Source: an uncultured Mycoplasmatota bacterium
GTDB taxonomy: Bacteria > Bacillota_I > Bacilli_A > RF39 > UBA660
Reading direction: 5' to 3'
Length of the DNA stretch: 9,199 nt
Assembly: GCA_900554615.1 (NCBI GenBank)
Contig: USIB01000051.1
Location: 1 to 9,199, forward strand
The notes under the pieces were generated by a model. The model had not been told where the DNA came from. It ran no database searches and worked only from the letters and a program-made list of their open reading frames with translations. Shown here one piece after another: positions 6,262-9,199 of the stretch. Numbering within the stretch: the stretch's first letter is position 1; each line of letters opens with the position of its first letter. Position numbers and translations under genes: made by a program.

Positions 6262-6269
6262 ATTCAATA

Positions 6270-6274
6270 CCTCC
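6270..6274 (-). promoter_or_regulatory. Ribosome binding site deciding the Nudix hydrolase start
   Basis: GGAGG on the minus strand lies 8 nt before the ATG at 6261 but only 2 nt before the in-frame TTG at 6267, so the ATG is the credible start. Confidence 0.75.
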
Positions 6275-6286
6275 GTTCTTTCTAAT

Positions 6287-6315
6287 AATATATCATAATT
6301 AAAAGTAAAAGTCTA
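6287..6315 (-). promoter_or_regulatory. Promoter of the Nudix hydrolase gene
   Basis: Minus strand TAGACT (6310-6315), 17-nt spacer, TATATT (6287-6292). The -10 is one base from consensus and the -35 keeps T-GAC. It lies downstream of the twin hairpins in the direction of transcription, so the hairpins are outside this transcript. Confidence 0.55.
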
Positions 6316-6344
6316 TAAAATTATAAAAAGTTTATTTTTTAATT

Positions 6345-6420
6345 CACTATAAGCCACTTTGTGTCTTATAAGTGGTATTTAGAGCCAATGTATTGTCTCT
6401 AAATACTGTATCAGCCATAC
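6345..6420. repeat. Twin-hairpin element, copy B
   Basis: Same plan as copy A. On the plus strand there is a 30-nt hairpin (6345-6374), an adjoining 32-nt hairpin (6375-6406), and a mini-hairpin GTAT-CAGCC-ATAC (6408-6420). GCCA (6353-6356, 6384-6387) and TGTC (6362-6365, 6394-6397) are again on opposite arms with one C-U mismatch. The bulge in the first hairpin is at the same place. Relative to copy A, stem positions change in pairs: C-G to T-A and A-T to G-C in the second hairpin, G-C to A-T in the first, and GTAC/GTAC to GTAT/ATAC in the mini-hairpin. No T-tract follows and there is no coding support. Confidence 0.8.
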
Positions 6421-6462
6421 TTATAATATATAAGAGAGGTTATATACTAAAATAAATAATAA

Positions 6463-6498
6463 TATAAAGATAAACTTAATTTAAAATGTATCTTTATA
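6463..6498. repeat. 10-bp stem hairpin related to the GNAT terminator
   Basis: Perfect inverted repeat TATAAAGATA/TATCTTTATA (6463-6472 with 6489-6498) with a 16-nt loop. On the minus strand the 36-nt unit is similar to the terminator after the GNAT gene (8077-8108) in both arms and in much of the loop. The following minus-strand sequence is T-rich but interrupted, so it may be a weak terminator or a relic. Confidence 0.6.
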
Positions 6499-6527
6499 CT
6501 TAATTACATTAATTTTATCTGCTTTTT

Positions 6528-6546
6528 ATTTTATACACTCGTCAAT
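6528..6546 (-). promoter_or_regulatory. Decayed copy of the NrtR-like promoter/operator
   Basis: These 19 nt match 5611-5629 at 18 positions, covering the -35 (TTGACG here) and one operator arm (GAGTGTAT on the minus strand). The other arm is lost and the base positions where a -10 would fall read GCAGAT, so promoter activity is doubtful. If active, it would transcribe through the twin-hairpin copy B towards the Nudix hydrolase gene. Confidence 0.5.
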
Positions 6547-6548
6547 CA

Positions 6549-6590
6549 AAAATAAAAAAATTAAGAATAAAGTTAACTTTAAAACTTAAT
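6549..6590 (-). terminator. Probable terminator of the HTH-LemA operon
   Basis: Minus strand ATTAAG ... CTTAAT (6585-6590 with 6561-6566) with an inner AAAG-TTAA-CTTT hairpin, then TTTTTTATTTTT. The 5' arm includes the final codons of lemA. Stems are short and A/T-rich. Confidence 0.45.
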
Positions 6591-7118
6591 TTTAATATCT
6601 TCTTTTTTATCAATATCTAATTTAAATAAATCTTTCTTTTCAAAAACAAACATTTTAGCAATAATATTAGAAGGAACAGATTCAACTAAATTATTATAAC
6701 TAGTTACTACATTGTTATAATTAGATCTAGCATAACTTAATTTATTTTCTATTTCTTTTAGTGTATTTTGAAGATCTAAAAACTGTGTATTAGCTTTTAA
6801 ATCAGGATATGCTTCTACGAGTAACATTATATTATTAAAATTCTTATCAACTTTTTCAGTTTCTTCAATACTAAATTCATTCTTATTATAAGAAGTTCTC
6901 AAATCAGTTAACTCTTTTAAAGTGGAAGATTCATGTTTAGTATATCCTTTAACACATTCAATTATATTTGGAATTAAATCAAATCTTTGATTAAGTAAAA
7001 CATCTATTTGAGCTTCACTCTCTTTTATTTTATTACTTTTTCTTATAAATAAATTATATTCTACTAAAAACCATCCTGATATTATTACTACTACTATTAA
7101 AATAATATTTATTAACAT
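6579..7118 (-). CDS. lemA: LemA family protein
   Basis: A membrane-anchored LemA protein of 179 aa, the usual size. An N-terminal hydrophobic helix (about 2-20) is followed by a long helical body with the family's hallmark segments NQRFDLIPNI (43-52) and AYPDLKANTQFLDLQ (103-117), then ENKLSYARSNYN (124-135) and the C-terminal FEKKDLF (159-165). The biochemical role of LemA is not established. ATG has AGAGGTGAAAAT directly upstream, and this ribosome site adjoins the TAA of the membrane-anchored XRE gene 11 nt away. The two are therefore one operon, and LemA may be linked to whatever that regulator senses or transmits. The gene ends in a short terminator. Confidence 0.9.
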   Translation of the reverse strand: MLINIILIVVVIISGWFLVEYNLFIRKSNKIKESEAQIDVLLNQRFDLIPNIIECVKGYTKHESSTLKELTDLRTSYNKNEFSIEETEKVDKNFNNIMLLVEAYPDLKANTQFLDLQNTLKEIENKLSYARSNYNNVVTSYNNLVESVPSNIIAKMFVFEKKDLFKLDIDKKEDIKIKF

Positions 7119-7129
7119 ATTTTCACCTC

Positions 7130-7882
7130 TTATCTTGTCTCTATAGTTATTTTATTTACATAACCATTATCATCATAATCTATTGATATTTCATAGTATT
7201 GTAACTTATAACCATTAAAATCTTTTAAACTATCCTTAATTTCTTTAATTTTATCAGGATCAGTACCATAAGATACACCATCAAATATTACTTCTACTAA
7301 ATGATCAGCATTTTTCTTATTACTTTTTATAACATTATCAATTTGATTCCTAGTTGAAGTACCACCTACAGTACCTTGATAAAATTCAAAATCCGAGTTA
7401 AAACTATTTATTTCTCTTTTCTTTTCATTTTCTTTTTGCTGTTGTTCAATTTTTTCTTGTTGTTCTTTAATCTTATTTTCTACTTCTTGCTGTTTCTTTT
7501 TAGCCTCATCTTTTAATTTTTGTATTTCTTCATTTCTTGTGTCTACTTTTAATTTTATATCACTACCAACTCTATATAATAAAGTACCTAAAGAAACTAT
7601 AAAAATTATTATTACAATATAAAGAATAATTTTTCTTGGCTGCTTATTGTCTTGTTTTTTAATATTTTTATTATCTTCTAAAGAAATAGTATCATCAGTA
7701 AGTACATTTATATCAACAGCAAATAATTTACTTATTTCCTTTAATTTATCCATATCTGGTTTTGTTTGATCTAACTCCCATTTAGAGATAGTTTGTCTAG
7801 TAACATCAAGTTTTTCCGCTAAAGCCTCTTGAGAAAATAATGCTTTTTTTCTAAGTATTATTAATTTTTCATAAAATTTCAT
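7130..7882 (-). CDS. Membrane-anchored XRE-family regulator with coiled coil and outer domain
   Basis: Residues 4-60 are a typical XRE/Cro helix-turn-helix (LRKKALFSQEALAEKLDVTR, then QTISKWELDQTKPD), so the N-terminus binds DNA in the cytoplasm. A basic linker leads to a single membrane helix (about 84-104). This is followed by a strongly predicted coiled coil (115-157, rich in Glu, Lys and Gln) and an 85-90-residue C-terminal domain (FEFYQGTVGGTSTRNQIDNV ... ISIDYDDNGYVNKITIETR). By charge the C-terminal part should be outside the cell. I have a pattern memory of FEfYqGt...G..v..li..v domains in Firmicutes surface proteins, with no known function. The plan suggests a one-component sensor that transmits an outer signal to DNA. 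ATG is preceded by GGAG at 8 nt. It leads the operon with lemA. Confidence 0.85.
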   Translation of the reverse strand: MKFYEKLIILRKKALFSQEALAEKLDVTRQTISKWELDQTKPDMDKLKEISKLFAVDINVLTDDTISLEDNKNIKKQDNKQPRKIILYIVIIIFIVSLGTLLYRVGSDIKLKVDTRNEEIQKLKDEAKKKQQEVENKIKEQQEKIEQQQKENEKKREINSFNSDFEFYQGTVGGTSTRNQIDNVIKSNKKNADHLVEVIFDGVSYGTDPDKIKEIKDSLKDFNGYKLQYYEISIDYDDNGYVNKITIETR

Positions 7883-7906
7883 CCTTATTTCTCCTTTTCG
7901 TTCAAT

Positions 7907-7915
7907 ATTTTATCA
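7907..7915 (-). promoter_or_regulatory. Extended -10 promoter of the XRE-LemA operon
   Basis: TGATAAAAT on the minus strand, 24 nt from the ATG, gives a short leader containing GGAG. No convincing -35 is seen. Further upstream TATATT and TATTAT sequences near 7990-8000 could be alternatives. Confidence 0.4.
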
Positions 7916-7933
7916 TCTAAAAGTAAATATTTC

Positions 7934-7988
7934 TAGCAATTTAAATTAGAATTTTGTCACTTTTAATTAACATTTATGTAAATTGCTA
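7934..7988. repeat. Separated 10-bp inverted repeat upstream of the XRE gene
   Basis: TAGCAATTTA (7934-7943) and its exact complement TAAATTGCTA (7979-7988), 35 nt apart, just upstream of the -10 at 7907-7915. The spacing suggests paired half-sites for a dimeric DNA-binding protein, possibly the XRE protein itself. The A/T-richness means a chance match cannot be excluded. Confidence 0.45.
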
Positions 7989-8062
7989 TCATAATATAAG
8001 TTTATCATATATCTTTCTCTTTAACAACAAATAAATTAATTATTATAAAAAAATATATTAAA

Positions 8063-8109
8063 ATAAAAAAAAGTAAAAAGATAGACTCAATTAAAATATA
8101 TCTTTATAC
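8063..8109 (-). terminator. Terminator of the tandem GNAT gene
   Basis: Minus strand stem AAAGATA/TATCTTT (8099-8105 with 8077-8083) with a 15-nt loop, beginning right after the TAG stop and followed by TTTACTTTTTTTTATTTT. The whole unit resembles the hairpin at 6463-6498. Confidence 0.6.
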
Positions 8110-9174
8110 CTAATCATTTAAATTAATAAATGGTTCATAAACACTTTTATATTTATTAATACAATTATCTACATCAAACCAGTAAACATTAGTTAGAATG
8201 CCATCATAGGGATCAATTTCTGTTCTCTCTAATACACCACCAAGAGACTTCATTGTCCTATCAGAACCTAAATTATTTACATCACAATCTAACATAACTC
8301 TATCTAGTCCTAATTTTTGTGCTTCAAGTAAACCTAAATATAAATTAATTTTGTTGTATCCTTTTCTTCTTTCGGTAGGTCTAATACCATAACCAATATT
8401 GCCACCAAACTTTTTCATAGCTTCAGTTAAGTTCCATCTAACATTAATCGTTCCTATAATTTTATTATCGTTTTTCCTAATTAATAAAAATGTTTTTCCT
8501 GGACATCTACCCATTTTCTTAGCAAAACATTCATTTTCCATATTTAAACATCTATCTAATGCTTGCTCAAAAGTAAAACCTTCAAGTACTTTATCCAAAG
8601 AGCCAGATCCATTAATATCAGAATTATATTGAACAAACTCATCAAAATATTGTATTAATTCATCTTTCCTCTTTAAAGATGGTCTTTCTAAATAAAACTT
8701 TTCCACATATTTATCCTCATTAATTTTTAATGGTAATTCAAACATAATTCTTTGTCTATCAAATCCAATATGTTCGTACATTGCGATAGCGGACTTATTA
8801 AACATCCAACAATCTAATTCAATTCTGTCGCAATTATTTTTAAGTGCAATATTCTTTACTTCATCCATTAATTTTTTTCCTAAACCTTTACCTCTATAGT
8901 TTTCTGAAATTATTAATTGGTCAACATGTAACTTTTTAGAATGATTTCCTTTTATTAAATATGAAAGGTAGCCAACTATAGTATCTCCATCAAAAATTAC
9001 TATAGTAGACAATCTATTCAAATTATTTATTAAGTCTTCTTTTAATACATCATCAGAAATATTTGTAAAGACATCTGGTCTTCCATTTTGATGGTATCTG
9101 TAACCTTCAATAAAAACACTTAATAATCCTTTATCTACATCGTTAATCGTAGCCTCTCTAATTTTAGTATTCAT
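8110..9174 (-). CDS. Tandem GNAT-family N-acetyltransferase
   Basis: Two GNAT domains in one 354-residue chain, each expected to transfer an acyl group from acyl-CoA to an amine. Domain 1 (about 3-150) has the acetyl-CoA loop YRGKGLG (93-99, matching R-x-x-G-x-G), preceded by the beta strand HVDQLIIS (83-90) and followed by LDCWMFNKSAIAMYEHIGF (120-138). Domain 2 (about 157-340) has RRKGYN (269-274). There the last glycine of the loop is asparagine, and LDCDVNNLGSDRTMKSLGG (295-313) follows. Single GNAT proteins are usually 150-190 aa, so this is a fusion. The acceptor substrate is not identifiable. The ATG is preceded by AGAGGAG at 8 nt; the promoter lies beyond the window. It is monocistronic as far as can be seen. 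Confidence 0.87.
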   Translation of the reverse strand: MNTKIREATINDVDKGLLSVFIEGYRYHQNGRPDVFTNISDDVLKEDLINNLNRLSTIVIFDGDTIVGYLSYLIKGNHSKKLHVDQLIISENYRGKGLGKKLMDEVKNIALKNNCDRIELDCWMFNKSAIAMYEHIGFDRQRIMFELPLKINEDKYVEKFYLERPSLKRKDELIQYFDEFVQYNSDINGSGSLDKVLEGFTFEQALDRCLNMENECFAKKMGRCPGKTFLLIRKNDNKIIGTINVRWNLTEAMKKFGGNIGYGIRPTERRKGYNKINLYLGLLEAQKLGLDRVMLDCDVNNLGSDRTMKSLGGVLERTEIDPYDGILTNVYWFDVDNCINKYKSVYEPFINLND

Positions 9175-9199
9175 AAAATCAACTCCTCTAATTATTTTT

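Noticed and set aside
6262..6267. TTG at 6267 as start of the Nudix hydrolase
   Set aside because: Only 2 nt from GGAGG; the ATG at 6261 is 8 nt away, which is the normal spacing.
166..6406. CRISPR array or direct-repeat array
   Set aside because: Repeats are two distant copies of paired hairpins without regular spacers; no cas genes are present.
6347..6418. 23-residue minus-strand frame ATG GCT GAT ... TAG inside twin-hairpin copy B
   Set aside because: No Shine-Dalgarno sequence precedes it. Copy A has a 1-nt length difference that breaks the frame and no matching start, so the conservation is structural, not coding.
8399..8632. 77-codon open frame on the plus strand
   Set aside because: It lies wholly antisense to the well-supported tandem GNAT gene, has no ribosome site and no family resemblance; open antisense frames are common in A/T-rich genes.
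1..9199. Mollicute genetic code with TGA as tryptophan
   Set aside because: TGA ends the genes at 3612 and 4274 in a tight operon, and tryptophans are encoded by TGG.
1..9199. tRNA or rRNA genes
   Set aside because: No cloverleaf with GTTC-type T-arm or rRNA-like segment was seen in any intergenic gap.

Overview
The window is about three-quarters A/T. Every convincing gene lies on the minus strand, so transcription runs from high to low coordinates. Short intergenic gaps, strong AGGAGG-type ribosome sites, LemA and XRE proteins and an OatA-like acyltransferase point to a low-GC Firmicute, perhaps an uncultured gut Bacilli/Erysipelotrichia-type lineage. The genetic code is standard: two genes end in TGA (3612-4277 and 4274-4849) and Trp is encoded by TGG. 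This argues against a Mollicute with code 4. The lineage is inferred, not proven.

Layout in the direction of transcription: (1) a tandem GNAT acetyltransferase (8110-9174) with its own terminator. (2) A two-gene operon: an XRE DNA-binding protein with one membrane helix, a coiled coil and an outer domain (7130-7882), followed 11 nt later by LemA (6579-7118). (3) A 317-nt non-coding stretch (6262-6578). It holds the LemA terminator, a decayed copy of the promoter/operator found before the 4906-5580 gene, a 10-bp stem hairpin, a compact twin-hairpin element and the promoter of the next gene. (4) An intact Nudix hydrolase (5671-6261). (5) A Nudix-plus-winged-helix regulator of the NrtR type (4906-5580) with a damaged Nudix box. 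Its promoter has consensus -35 and -10 hexamers and a palindrome filling the spacer. (6) A cluster of two unknown proteins overlapping by 4 nt (4274-4849, 3612-4277), then a small two-helix membrane protein (3307-3564) and a CYTH-fold triphosphate tunnel protein (2644-3297). (7) A large membrane acyltransferase with two SGNH-like domains (305-2533), the second apparently lacking its nucleophile. (8) A second copy of the twin-hairpin element (166-241) and the first 25 codons of a probable 4Fe-4S protein running off the left edge.

The most unusual signal is the twin-hairpin element, present at 166-241 and 6345-6420. Sequence has drifted between the copies while base pairing is kept by compensatory changes. 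Both copies sit between the end of one gene and the promoter of the next, so they look like a standalone structured RNA or an extragenic palindromic repeat rather than a leader. The second signal is a palindrome (consensus AAGTGTAT-N3-ATACACTT) in the promoter of the NrtR-like gene, recurring just before the unknown cluster and as a half-site in the 6262-6578 gap. This suggests a small local regulon that senses ADP-ribose, NAD or a related nucleotide; the ligand is inferred from the family only.
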